Shown here one piece after another: positions 7,821 to 15,956 of a stretch of DNA of 64,000 bases. The position numbers and the translations under genes are program-made. Position 1 is the first letter of the stretch, and each line of letters begins with the position of its first letter. The stretch lies in the NCBI GenBank assembly GCA_964344485.1, contig CAYFNF010000001.1, positions 62,001-126,000 of the forward strand, written 5' to 3'. The notes under the pieces are model-generated. The model had not been told where the DNA came from and made no database searches. It saw nothing but the letters and a program-made list of their open reading frames with translations. The DNA comes from CAYFNF01 sp964344485 (GTDB lineage Bacteria > Patescibacteriota > Patescibacteriia > UBA9570 > XYC2-FULL-38-9).

Positions 7821-9224
7821 ATGTCGAAAACCGCGTTGGTTTTCGGAGGTGTTGGCTTGGTGGGCGGAGAGGTCATCCGCCTGCTGGCCAGTCAGTTCAA
7901 CCTGAGCATCGTGGTCTGCGATCGCAGGCCACCCGAGGAGGAGATCGACGGCGTGGTCTACGTGACCGGTGACCACGTCAACGTGTTCAGTCGTTCGTTC
8001 GTGGACGACATGATCGCGCAGCACGCCCCGGCCCTGATCGTGGACGCGGTCAACATCGCGAGCATCGCGAGCCGGAGCGGCGACCTGGAACAGATGGTCC
8101 GCGCCTACTGCTTCAACGTGATTCGGCCCACGATCCGGCGTGGCATCACATGGATCGACATCGGCACGGTCGCGACCGGCGGCCTGGGCCTCGAGATCCC
8201 GTACACCCACAACGAGGAGTCCGACGGTGGGATCGCCCCCGGGCTGATCCTCAAGAACGAGGCGGCCGAGATCCACGGCGGGTTCCTGGACCTGTTCGGT
8301 CGTACACCCGGCATGCGCGTGGGACGCGTGATCCCCAGGGGCATGATCGGCTTCGAGACGCCGACGTTCGGCGCCATGACCGTGGCGCACCTGAACGGCA
8401 CCCCGACGCGCTACCGCAGCATCCGCGTGGACGTGGCCGACGCGCAGGCCGTGACGTTCGTGCCCCTGGGCGAGTACCAGGACGTGGGTGTCCGGTGCGG
8501 TGAGAACGGCCAGTTCGGGGTCGAGGAGACCATCGCGATCACCGCGATCGGCCAGATGGAATCCGTGACCGCGCAGGCCGTGGCCCGTGGGTGCGGCCGT
8601 GTCTACGGCTGTCTGCTCTCGGGTGCCGGCGAGTACGTGCAGTGCAACATCGACCCGGACCTGACGTCCTTCGCCGCGCGCAACCGCGTGATCAAGCGCA
8701 TGAACGACCTGTCCGGTCGGCACCGCGTGCACAGCATCGCGTTCGGCAACCTGGGCCCGTACATCACGTGCGACCTGTGGGAGCTCCACGTGCTGGCGCG
8801 TCACGGCTTCACGCCGCAGAACCTGGCCGAGTTCGAGGGCGCGGTCCTGTGGCAGGACGAAGTCATCGAGGAGATGGCCACCTGGCTCCCGGGCCTGGGC
8901 ATTCCCATCGCCATGGACGGGCATCTGTACCCCGCGTTCCAGGGCGAGGTCGAGCTGAGCCGCGACGACGTGGCCGAGCAGATCCAGGCCGTGACCACGG
9001 GCAACGAGCCCAAGCTGTGGTACGTGGACCTGCGCACCGAGCGCGTGCTCCACTGGGCCAGGATCGCGAGACAGATCCAGCAGGCCGATCCGGAGGACTA
9101 CCCCCGGAGCCACCTGCCGCTTTCCGCGGGCAAGCTGGTCCGCCCCGGTTCCTTCTGGGCCGCGTACCAGACCGTGACCGGGCACAGCCGCAACGCGTAC
9201 AGCGAAGGCGCGCGCTACGTCTAG
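7821..9224 (+). CDS. Rossmann-fold NAD(P)-dependent dehydrogenase/epimerase-like protein, GC-rich unit B
   Basis: 467 residues from ATG 7821, preceded by GGAAGGGA. The frame extends upstream, but that part encodes promoter and leader. The N-terminus KTALVFGGVGLVGGEVIRLL is a nucleotide-binding GxxGxxG loop, and SIVVCDRRPP gives the acidic end of strand 2, suggesting NAD(H). The middle GITWIDIGTVATGGLGLEIPYTHNEE resembles a conserved block of large SDR-like proteins. The substrate is unknown. One row counted by hand (8221-8280) has 43 of 60 G+C, far above the backbone. Independent promoter and terminator. Likely acquired; the function is inferred only from the fold. Confidence 0.7.
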   Translation: MSKTALVFGGVGLVGGEVIRLLASQFNLSIVVCDRRPPEEEIDGVVYVTGDHVNVFSRSFVDDMIAQHAPALIVDAVNIASIASRSGDLEQMVRAYCFNVIRPTIRRGITWIDIGTVATGGLGLEIPYTHNEESDGGIAPGLILKNEAAEIHGGFLDLFGRTPGMRVGRVIPRGMIGFETPTFGAMTVAHLNGTPTRYRSIRVDVADAQAVTFVPLGEYQDVGVRCGENGQFGVEETIAITAIGQMESVTAQAVARGCGRVYGCLLSGAGEYVQCNIDPDLTSFAARNRVIKRMNDLSGRHRVHSIAFGNLGPYITCDLWELHVLARHGFTPQNLAEFEGAVLWQDEVIEEMATWLPGLGIPIAMDGHLYPAFQGEVELSRDDVAEQIQAVTTGNEPKLWYVDLRTERVLHWARIARQIQQADPEDYPRSHLPLSAGKLVRPGSFWAAYQTVTGHSRNAYSEGARYV

Positions 9225-9291
9225 GCAGGACACGTCCTGCACGGGCGTGACCAACAACCTCATGGGATGAGGAGCCTACGAGGTTTTTTTA
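9225..9291 (+). terminator. 3' hairpin and intrinsic terminator of unit B
   Basis: A perfect inverted repeat GCAGGAC-AC-GTCCTGC (9225-9240) begins right after the stop. A terminator stem AACCTC (9256-9261) / GAGGTT (9280-9285) runs into seven T residues. Confidence 0.7.
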
Positions 9292-9302
9292 ATTCCGTAA
9301 TA

Positions 9303-9338
9303 TTTCGCTCTGAATAGCGAAAAAATGCGGTTTCCGCA
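9303..9338. repeat. two small adjacent hairpins
   Basis: TTTCGCT-N6-AGCGAAA (9303-9322) and TGCGG-TTT-CCGCA (9326-9338) lie between the terminator of unit B and the promoter of unit C. Both are perfect. Role unknown. Confidence 0.5.
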
Positions 9339-9404
9339 GCTTTAGCACGCAAAAAGTAGCAATTACTGCGACGCAGGGAAAGCGTGATTTTCCACCTGTA
9401 GAAC

Positions 9405-9462
9405 TTGACATTTCAAGCTTTTTTTTATACGATTGGTTACTCGCCCTGGAATAATGGCGAGT
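9405..9462 (+). promoter_or_regulatory. promoter and 5' inverted repeat of GC-rich unit C
   Basis: TTGACA (9405-9410), 17-base spacer, TACGAT (9428-9433). At the predicted start site sits the perfect repeat ACTCGCC-N10-GGCGAGT (9439-9462). Confidence 0.7.
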
Positions 9463-9521
9463 CCAAACTGGGGAACGATCAACGTATCGACGATAGTATA
9501 TTCCACCAGACGGGAGAAGGT

Positions 9522-9938
9522 ATGCTGGCACCTGACGCAGCAGACCACGTCCGACAAAGCGCATTCATGCGCTACCTGAGCCGCCTCATGATGCTGCGCG
9601 GCATCGGGGCGTCGGACCTCACCGATCGACTGATGGTGGCCGATGACGGCCCCACGGTCCAACGCGCAGCGCAAGACCAGCTCTTGCTCAAGTCCACGAC
9701 AGCGCTTCCGCGAGACGTGGTGCGCAGCCTGCCGGCCGAGGAGCACATCCAGGACATGCTCGACAACGCCGAGCTTCTGGAGGCCATCCACGACCTGGCG
9801 CAGGCAGCAGCACGCAGTGCGGTACAGGCAACTGGACACGACGTGGACTGGGTCCAGATCCTGAACGTGGACCTGGCGACGAGCTTCGCGGTCGCGCGGC
9901 GACTGTTCGGTGATGCCCGCATGGAGGGCAGAGCCTGA
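9522..9938 (+). CDS. hypothetical protein, GC-rich unit C
   Basis: 138 residues from ATG 9522, with GGGAGAAGG just upstream. Extending the frame to 9405 would translate the promoter. The product is predicted to be mostly helical and soluble (MLAPDAADHVRQSAFMRYLSRLMMLRGIGASDLTDRL; AEEHIQDMLDNAELLEAIHDLAQAAARSA), with no domain I recognise. GC-rich codon use contrasts with the AT-rich flanks. Monocistronic, with its own promoter, a 5' inverted repeat and a terminator whose longer stem starts in the last codons. Confidence 0.7.
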   Translation: MLAPDAADHVRQSAFMRYLSRLMMLRGIGASDLTDRLMVADDGPTVQRAAQDQLLLKSTTALPRDVVRSLPAEEHIQDMLDNAELLEAIHDLAQAAARSAVQATGHDVDWVQILNVDLATSFAVARRLFGDARMEGRA

Positions 9939-10006
9939 CCTGATCGGACGGTCAACTGCAACCCACACCTGAGGCCGAAGAGAGAGACGACCATCAGGCT
10001 TTTTTA
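9932..10006 (+). terminator. intrinsic terminator of unit C
   Basis: AGCCTGA at the stop codon (9932-9938) can pair with TCAGGCT (9994-10000) before a T-run. A nearer alternative stem is CCTGA (9968-9972) / TCAGG. Confidence 0.6.
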
Positions 10007-10018
10007 TACCCAAATAAA

Positions 10019-10041
10019 AAAAGCGGCACGAAGCCGCTTTT
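10019..10041. terminator. bidirectional intrinsic terminator
   Basis: Perfect stem AAAAGCGGC / GCCGCTTTT with a 5-base loop between convergent genes. Confidence 0.85.
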
Positions 10042-10052
10042 ATGTATATCAC

Positions 10053-10505
10053 TTATTCAGTACAGCCGTCAGTATCGATACAGTTATCAATGATATGTAC
10101 CATGTCAGTTGTATAGTCGTCTTTCCACTTGTCTAGATTATCTGCCTCTCCATAGATACCGAGGTCAATTAAGTTTTCTTCGCGATCATTTTCCACTGTA
10201 TCTCTCATGTCGTTTACTTTGTTCTCTGCAATTTCTTCTGCGCGTTCATCAACATGAACATTGAACTGCCCCTCGTCAAAATATGCTGAAGGACCGAGTA
10301 CAGCGTCAGGATTTGTTTCTAGATATTCTTTTATTTGTTCATCTACAAGTGCATTTAGTTTAGCTTTATTTATGCCCGTGCCAGCATAAGATTGTTGTGA
10401 CATCATGAAGAATGCTGCCGCACTTCCTCCAACTAAAATCACTGCGGCTGCAACCGCGACACCGATTTTAGTTTTAGTTCGTGTTACCGTGGTGGTTTGT
10501 TCCAT
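10053..10505 (-). CDS. hypothetical single-pass membrane protein
   Basis: 150 residues from ATG 10505 (MEQTTTVTRTKTK; an upstream in-frame ATG at 10532 precedes the likely transcription start region). One membrane helix, IGVAVAAAVILVGGSAAAFFMM, is followed by an acidic outside domain (NKAKLNALVDEQIKEYLETNPDAVLGPSAYFDEG...) ending NCIDTDGC, with two cysteines that could form a disulfide. The segment LVDEQIKEYLETNPDAVL faintly recalls the N-terminal helix of exported DsbA-like proteins, but no thioredoxin fold follows. A TATAAT with a 16-base-spaced TTGTAT lies upstream. Backbone-type composition; function unknown. Confidence 0.7.
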   Translation of the reverse strand: MEQTTTVTRTKTKIGVAVAAAVILVGGSAAAFFMMSQQSYAGTGINKAKLNALVDEQIKEYLETNPDAVLGPSAYFDEGQFNVHVDERAEEIAENKVNDMRDTVENDREENLIDLGIYGEADNLDKWKDDYTTDMVHIIDNCIDTDGCTE

Positions 10506-10604
10506 GTTTTTATGGTTACGTATTTGTTTCAATTATATACCTTTGAGCATAGAATACAAATGCGACTGGCTACATTGTTGATAACTGTTTATTAGTTATT
10601 CGAA

Positions 10605-10664
10605 TAAAAAAAAGAGGTGCGTGCTCCTCCGGCAATCAAACCTCTAGCCCCTGTGCAACGGGCT
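10605..10664 (-). terminator. intrinsic terminator of unit D
   Basis: Minus-strand stem AGAGGT (10645-10640) / ACCTCT (10618-10613) runs into eight T residues. A second hairpin, AGCCC...GGGCT, lies at 10646-10664, between this stem and the transporter stop. Confidence 0.75.
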
Positions 10665-10681
10665 TGGGTCTACGCCGTGGA

Positions 10682-12013
10682 TCAGCTGTCCTCGGACCCG
10701 CTGTCCTGCAGGTAGGTGCGCTCGACGTAGAAGAAGCGCGACACCGCGATGTAGGCCAGGGCCATGACGACCATGAAGGCCGCGAAGAACAGGTAGTACG
10801 TCGGACCGCTCATGTTCGTCAGCGTCTCGCTGGAGCTGATGACCCAGTTCACCGCGGCGGTGAACAGGTTGCCCAGCGCGATTGCGACGCAGAACAGTCC
10901 GAAGACCAGGCTCTTCAGCTTGGGCGGTGCCTGGGTGTAGAAGAACTCCAGGGCGGTGCCGTAGGTCAGCGTTTCGCCGATGGACAGGATCAGCCAGGCG
11001 AGCATCTGCCACTTGAGGTTGAGCACCACGTCGGCGTCCAGCTGCGACTGGATCCAGGCCGCGAGCACGAACGAGCCGGCCGCGAAGAACAGGCCGGTGC
11101 CGATCTTGCGGATCGCGGTGAACTCCACGACGTGGTTGATCCACTTGTAGACCCAGCGGTTGAAGACGAACACCAGCACGATGATCATCACCGGGTTCAC
11201 CATCGGGACCTGCGCCGGGAGCCACTTGAAGCCCAGGAAGTGCAGGTCCATCTCCTTGGCCTGCAGCACCCAGCGCGACGCGCCCTGGTCGTAGAGGCTG
11301 AAGAACCCCGTGATGAAGACGAGCAGCATGGAGATGCGTGCCAGCACCACGAGGGTCTCGCGGGTGAAGACCTCGCGGCGGAAGGACGGCCAGTCCGGCG
11401 GGGTGTGGTTGTAGTGGTGCCGCCCCAGCCAGAAGATGAAGATGGCCACGAGCATCAGCACCGCCGGGATGCCGAACGCCACGCGCGGACCGAACCACTC
11501 CAGCATGAACGGGCTGATCACCGAGGAGAGGAACCCCCCGGCCTGGATGCCCATGTAGAAGTAGCTGATGCCCTTGTCCAGCAGGCTGGCGTTCTCCTTG
11601 CTGTACAGGTCGCCGACCATGGCGACCATGCAGGGCTTGATGCCGCCCGAGCCGAGCGCGATCAGGCCCAGGCCCAGGTACAGGCCGAGCCGCGTCTGGT
11701 CCATCGCCAGGACGATGCAGCCCGCGGCGTAGACCAGGGAGAGGCTGAGCACGGTCTTGTATTTCCCGATCAGCAGGTCCGCCAGGAAGCTGCCCAGCAG
11801 CGGGCAGAAGTAGTTGGCGAACGCGAACAGGTGGAACACCACCGCGGACTCTTCCTCGCTCATGGGTGAGAGCACACCGGCCCGGTTCACGATGTAGTCG
11901 GTCATGTAGACCACGAGGATCGACCTCATCGCGTAGTAGGTGTAGCGCTCTGCTGCTTCGTTGCCGACCAGGAACTTCAGTCCCGGCGGCATTCTCGTTT
12001 TGTTGGTTGTCAT
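10682..12013 (-). CDS. POT/PTR2-family proton-coupled oligopeptide transporter, GC-rich unit D
   Basis: 443 residues. The POT signature is near the N-terminus: NEAAERYTYYAMRSILVVYM fits the E-x-x-E-R-F/Y-x-Y-Y motif for proton coupling. It is followed by GSFLADLLIGKYKTVLSLSL and LGSGGIKPCMVAMVGDLY, the second family signature. About twelve hydrophobic helices span the length. It imports di- and tripeptides using the proton gradient. The ATG follows AAGGAGAG, a strong Shine-Dalgarno. GC content is far above the backbone, and it stands alone with its own leader hairpin and terminator. A peptide importer fits a host-dependent lifestyle with limited amino-acid synthesis (inference). Confidence 0.9.
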   Translation of the reverse strand: MTTNKTRMPPGLKFLVGNEAAERYTYYAMRSILVVYMTDYIVNRAGVLSPMSEEESAVVFHLFAFANYFCPLLGSFLADLLIGKYKTVLSLSLVYAAGCIVLAMDQTRLGLYLGLGLIALGSGGIKPCMVAMVGDLYSKENASLLDKGISYFYMGIQAGGFLSSVISPFMLEWFGPRVAFGIPAVLMLVAIFIFWLGRHHYNHTPPDWPSFRREVFTRETLVVLARISMLLVFITGFFSLYDQGASRWVLQAKEMDLHFLGFKWLPAQVPMVNPVMIIVLVFVFNRWVYKWINHVVEFTAIRKIGTGLFFAAGSFVLAAWIQSQLDADVVLNLKWQMLAWLILSIGETLTYGTALEFFYTQAPPKLKSLVFGLFCVAIALGNLFTAAVNWVISSSETLTNMSGPTYYLFFAAFMVVMALAYIAVSRFFYVERTYLQDSGSEDS

Positions 12014-12032
12014 CCCAACTCTCCTTTCCCTT

Positions 12033-12077
12033 GTGATTCACGTATCTGCACGTAATCACCGGACGTGGGGTGTAGAA
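12033..12077 (-). promoter_or_regulatory. promoter region and 5' inverted repeat of unit D
   Basis: The minus-strand leader holds GTGATT(A)CGT against ACGT(G)AATCAC, a 10-bp interrupted stem over 12033-12059 with a 6-base loop. A possible -10 TTCTAC lies at 12077-12072. The -35 is unclear (TTGCTT about 18 bases upstream). Confidence 0.45.
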
Positions 12078-12208
12078 CGTTGTTGCTTTCCTCCGAAGCA
12101 AGTCCTTATCAAGGAACTCACTGCTAGAAAGCAGCTTGCACAGGCAGTCATTGAAGCAGAATTCGAGCTAATCCGTCAAGTTTTTACTAGTAAAATGATT
12201 AATATAAA

Positions 12209-12230
12209 ATCCCCGGAGAAATCCGGGGAT
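12209..12230 (-). terminator. intrinsic terminator of the M23 gene
   Basis: Stem ATCCCCGGA / TCCGGGGAT with a 4-base loop. The minus strand continues into a T-rich run. Confidence 0.85.
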
Positions 12231-12235
12231 TGAAG

Positions 12236-12733
12236 TTATGGTAGTGTGACAAATTGTAAAGGATTCACGAAGTGCTTTTTTTTCTTAATCATGAAGTGTA
12301 GATGTGGTCCAGTGCTTCTATACGATCCTTTGGTACCTGGCTTGCCACCGCTCAAAGCAATAAGTTGTCCAGCAGTAACTCTATCGCCTTTTTTTACATA
12401 GACTTTGTTGAGTTGCGCGTAGACAGATTTGTATTTCTTATTGTGCTTGATGACAATACGTGCAGGCCGTTTTTTATGACGCTTCTTTGGCTTGTTCACC
12501 TTAATCACTTTCCCATCTGCTGCTGCATACACTTCACTTTTTTGTGGAATTGCTAGGTCGATCCCTTTATGATTACGAAAAGGGTATCCGATCATGAAGC
12601 CAAATGGTTGAGTGAGAAAAGCTTCTTCTTGAATGGGCGCCTCCCATTCAATCGCTGCGTCTGCGTGATTCGGTAGAATCACAATTGATAGAACGAATAG
12701 TGCTACGAATAACACTAATGGTTTTTTTAACAT
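12236..12733 (-). CDS. secreted M23-family metallopeptidase (LytM domain)
   Basis: 165 residues with signal peptide MLKKPLVLFVALFVLSIVILPNHADA. The LytM zinc site is complete: H55 and D59 in NHKGIDLAIP, and H144/H146 in GPHLHF. The core (YAAADGKVIKVN, SVYAQLNKVYVKKGDRVTAGQLIALSGG) is the usual beta sheet. It probably cleaves peptidoglycan cross-bridges or acts as an endopeptidase activator. There is no extra cell-wall-binding domain, and an unusually basic loop KPKKRHKKRPARIVIKHNKKYK is inserted. A TTGACA lies 33 bases upstream of the ATG on the minus strand, so the mRNA leader is very short. Confidence 0.9.
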   Translation of the reverse strand: MLKKPLVLFVALFVLSIVILPNHADAAIEWEAPIQEEAFLTQPFGFMIGYPFRNHKGIDLAIPQKSEVYAAADGKVIKVNKPKKRHKKRPARIVIKHNKKYKSVYAQLNKVYVKKGDRVTAGQLIALSGGKPGTKGSYRSTGPHLHFMIKKKKHFVNPLQFVTLP

Positions 12734-12959
12734 ATAAGATGTTAATGGATTAGTTAGATTGTCAAAGTGCGAAACGCATCATGATACGCAGTGAACAAGG
12801 CTAGCATAGATAGCTAAAACCGCAACACTAGAATTATGTGGATAATCAGAACAAGATTACCCTTGTATTTACTATGTCACTGGTCGATTTTGGAAAAAAG
12901 GGCTCGGATCAGAAAGGGTGTTTTTTTTCGTTTCAATGAGCGTATACTTGAAAGCGACC

Positions 12960-12988
12960 TTGCAAAAAAGCAAAAAAAATGGTAAAAT
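12960..12988 (+). promoter_or_regulatory. promoter giving a leaderless subtilase mRNA
   Basis: TTGCAA (12960-12965), 17-base spacer, TAAAAT (12983-12988), then 6 bases to the ATG at 12995. A normal start site would place +1 at or within a base or two of the ATG. Confidence 0.75.
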
Positions 12989-12994
12989 GCTTGT

Positions 12995-15952
12995 ATGAAA
13001 CAAATACAAATCCGTGCTTTTTTTGTATGGACTCCTCAGCGAGTAATCACAAGTGTCGCGGCACTCGTACTGCTCGTTTTTATAATTTCATCGGTTTCTA
13101 GTACTGCACAAACCGCAGAGACGCCAAGCACTGACGTTCCTGTCACGCCAACAGCCATTGAACAAGTAGAAGATGAGTTAATCGTGAAGTACACCGAAGG
13201 AAGCGAGCCAGAGAGTAGTGCGAACCAGCATGCTGGCCTGTCCATCGCCTCAATAGATCAAGAACAGACTCAAGAGATAGGAAACACTGGATATTGGAAG
13301 CAGCAAGTTCCAGAAGGCCAAACGGTTGAACAAGCAATCGAAGAGTTAGAACAAGATCCAACCGTAGAGTCTGCAGAACCAAATAGAATTCGCCGCATGA
13401 CCGTTACCCCGGACGATACCTACCTCTCCCTTCAATTACATTTACTGGATGCTGCAGGCGGTATCGATGCATATGATGCTTGGGACATCGGCACAGGTTC
13501 TTCGGATGTCGTTGTAGCAGTTATTGACACTGGAGTAGACACGGACCATGAAGATCTTGCTGCTAATATGTGGACCAACACCGGCGAGATCGCGAGTAAC
13601 GGTATAGATGACGACGGAAACGGGTATGTAGATGATGTGTATGGATATGACTTTGTAGATGATGACAACGATCCAAATCCATCACCGAACGGTTTGGATG
13701 ATGATGACTACGGAGGTGCGGACACTGGAATTACGCACGGAACCCATGTAGCTGGTATTGTTGCTGCAGTTGGAAACAACACCACTGGTGTTACGGGTGT
13801 AGCGTGGACTGCTTCTATTATGGCGCTGCAAGTATTAGATGATGAAGGGATTGGTGCAGACGCTGATATCTCTGAAGCAGTAGAGTACGCAGCTGACAAC
13901 GGCGCTGACATCATTCAAATGAGTCTCGGCGGATATGGTTCTACTTCGGTCCTTGAAGACGCTATTGAGTACGCTGCAGGCAAGGGCGTTCCAATTATCG
14001 CTGCTACTGGAAACGACGGAATAAATATCAATAACGATCCGTTCTACCCTGCGTGTTATGATGACGTGCTCGGAGTTGCTTCTGTTGATGCAAATGATGC
14101 CGCGTCATACTTTACCAATTACGGAACGAACTGTGCGGACTTGAGTGCACCAGGAGAGTTTGTTCTCTCTACACTGTATACTGATGATGCAACGTACGGA
14201 TTCACTACAGACTATGACTACATGTCTGGAACTTCCATGGCAACACCGAGTGTAAGTGGCGTAGCTGCATTAATCCTTGGTCAAGATGACACCATTGAAC
14301 GAGATGACCTGTACAGCATTATTACATCCACCACCGAAGACGTTGGGCTAGCAGCAAAATACGGAAGCGGACGTTTAGACGCAGAAGCTGCATTGCTCGG
14401 CATGGACATCGCTTCGTATCCATCTACTCCAGGAAATCTACAAGCATACGGCGGCTCCAGCAAAGGCACGGAATACGAAGACGGAGATCGTACAACTGAC
14501 ACCACGCCGTACTTTACTTGGGATGCTTCAACTGACGATGTTGCAGTGACTGGGTACTATGTCTATTTTGGAACAGATAATGCTGCTGATCCGGAAACCG
14601 CAGGAACGCTCCAAACTGAACGAACGTATGAGCCAACCGTGAGCGAAGGGAATGAAGTGTCGTACCACTTGCGCATAAAAGCAACGGACGATGAGGGAAA
14701 CACATCACTCACTGCTGCGTCGTTTGAGTATATTGTTGACACCACGGTCACAAAACCGAAAAAAGTAACAGCCACTAGAACATCTAATGGAGTGAAAGTC
14801 ACATGGAAAAAAGTCACGGGCGAGCATGTAAATAAATATAAAGTGTTGCGCAAGAATCTTTCAAAGAAGAAGGGGAAGTATAAAGTGATCAAGTCCCTAA
14901 AGAGCAGCAAGACGCAGTATATTGATAAAAGCGTGAAGCCGAATAAAACGTATCGATACAAGGTACGTGCAGTCGATGACTTAAAGAACAAGAAAGTCTC
15001 TAAGAATAAGAAGGTGACGTTCTACCCACGTGATCGTTTGGTCGTTACTGCAGGAGACGGCGGCGGCCCAGTAGTTGGAATTTATAACGTCAAGACCAAG
15101 GAATGGGAGCAAGCGTGGTATGCGTTTAAGAAGAGCAGCTACTTCGGGTTGGAAGTTGCAGTTGGGAACTTTGATAAGGACTCTAAAGATGAAATAGTCA
15201 CAGCACCAACCAGCGGTAGCTCAAAAGTACGCATCCTTGAAGCAGGCGGTAAAAAGAAGAAGACATTTTATGCATATGGGAAGGATTTCACCGGAGGCGT
15301 CCGAGTTGCAGCTGGAGACGTGGATAATGACGGAGTAGATGAGATTATCACTGCACCAGGACCAGGAGGCGGACCGCATATAAAAGTATTTGAAAAGAAC
15401 GGCAAGCTAAAATGGGACTGGATGGCGCTGGACGGTGCATTCACTGGCGGTGCGTTTGTCACTGCAGTGAATTGGGATGGAAAAGGCCGTGATGAAATTG
15501 CAGTCTCTGCTGGTGAAGGTGGCGGCCCAACAGTCTATATCTACAACCCCAAAACCGGTGCACGCATTACATCCTTTACTCCATACGCGTCAGAGTTTAC
15601 CGGAGGCGTCCGAGTTGCAACATCACGCTTAAAGAACGAGACCAAAGAAGCAGTAGTGACTGTTCCGGAGTCTGGTGCTACTCAAGTGCAGAAATATAAG
15701 AAAAAAGGAAGCTCAGCAAAGAAGGTAAACGGCGGTTTCTACGCATTTGTTCAGACGTATACTGAAGGTGGAATTGTTGCTGCAGGTGATTTGTATCAAA
15801 AGAATAAGGATAACTTGATGATCGGCAGTAACGGAGTGCGCATGTCTACTGTCCAGATCTATAATAATACTGGAAAGACTTTAAAAAAGACGCTCTATCC
15901 ATTTGGGTCGTACTACGGAGCAGTGCACGTAGCGTCTGGGTGGGTCTACTAA
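12995..15952 (+). CDS. secreted subtilisin-like (S8) protease with Fn3-like and FG-GAP-like repeats
   Basis: 985 residues. N-terminal signal/anchor (ITSVAALVLLVFIISSV), then an inhibitor-like propeptide (DELIVKYTEG...TVEQAIEELEQDPTVESAEPNRI). The S8 catalytic triad is D178 (VVVAVIDTGVD), H248 (THGTHVAG) and S414 (MSGTSMATP), with oxyanion Asn in AATGNDG. Acidic calcium-loop-like segments (NGIDDDGNGYVDD) resemble dockerin/EF-hand loops. After about residue 470 come Fn3-like domains (KPKKVTATRTSNGVKVTWKKV). The C-terminus is a run of FG-GAP/VCBS-type repeats (TGGVRVAAGDVDNDGVDEIITAPGPGGGPHIKVF and relatives), likely a beta-propeller. It is probably a surface protease for prey or host protein breakdown. 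Appears to be translated from a leaderless mRNA. Confidence 0.92.
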   Translation: MKQIQIRAFFVWTPQRVITSVAALVLLVFIISSVSSTAQTAETPSTDVPVTPTAIEQVEDELIVKYTEGSEPESSANQHAGLSIASIDQEQTQEIGNTGYWKQQVPEGQTVEQAIEELEQDPTVESAEPNRIRRMTVTPDDTYLSLQLHLLDAAGGIDAYDAWDIGTGSSDVVVAVIDTGVDTDHEDLAANMWTNTGEIASNGIDDDGNGYVDDVYGYDFVDDDNDPNPSPNGLDDDDYGGADTGITHGTHVAGIVAAVGNNTTGVTGVAWTASIMALQVLDDEGIGADADISEAVEYAADNGADIIQMSLGGYGSTSVLEDAIEYAAGKGVPIIAATGNDGININNDPFYPACYDDVLGVASVDANDAASYFTNYGTNCADLSAPGEFVLSTLYTDDATYGFTTDYDYMSGTSMATPSVSGVAALILGQDDTIERDDLYSIITSTTEDVGLAAKYGSGRLDAEAALLGMDIASYPSTPGNLQAYGGSSKGTEYEDGDRTTDTTPYFTWDASTDDVAVTGYYVYFGTDNAADPETAGTLQTERTYEPTVSEGNEVSYHLRIKATDDEGNTSLTAASFEYIVDTTVTKPKKVTATRTSNGVKVTWKKVTGEHVNKYKVLRKNLSKKKGKYKVIKSLKSSKTQYIDKSVKPNKTYRYKVRAVDDLKNKKVSKNKKVTFYPRDRLVVTAGDGGGPVVGIYNVKTKEWEQAWYAFKKSSYFGLEVAVGNFDKDSKDEIVTAPTSGSSKVRILEAGGKKKKTFYAYGKDFTGGVRVAAGDVDNDGVDEIITAPGPGGGPHIKVFEKNGKLKWDWMALDGAFTGGAFVTAVNWDGKGRDEIAVSAGEGGGPTVYIYNPKTGARITSFTPYASEFTGGVRVATSRLKNETKEAVVTVPESGATQVQKYKKKGSSAKKVNGGFYAFVQTYTEGGIVAAGDLYQKNKDNLMIGSNGVRMSTVQIYNNTGKTLKKTLYPFGSYYGAVHVASGWVY

Positions 15953-15956
15953 TGAT

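Noticed and set aside
7773..9263. Long opposite-strand frame across unit B (496 residues).
   Set aside because: Typical shadow of a GC-rich gene: low-complexity His/Asp/Arg content and no ribosome site. The + frame has the Rossmann motif.
10664..11869. Long + strand frame across the POT gene.
   Set aside because: Shadow frame rich in Glu/Gln/His. The minus frame has transporter motifs and helices.
12091..12233. A + strand frame (KQLAQAVIEAEFELIRQVF...) in the leader of unit D that looks protein-like.
   Set aside because: No start, no neighbour or homolog to support a remnant, and it overlaps promoter and terminator elements.
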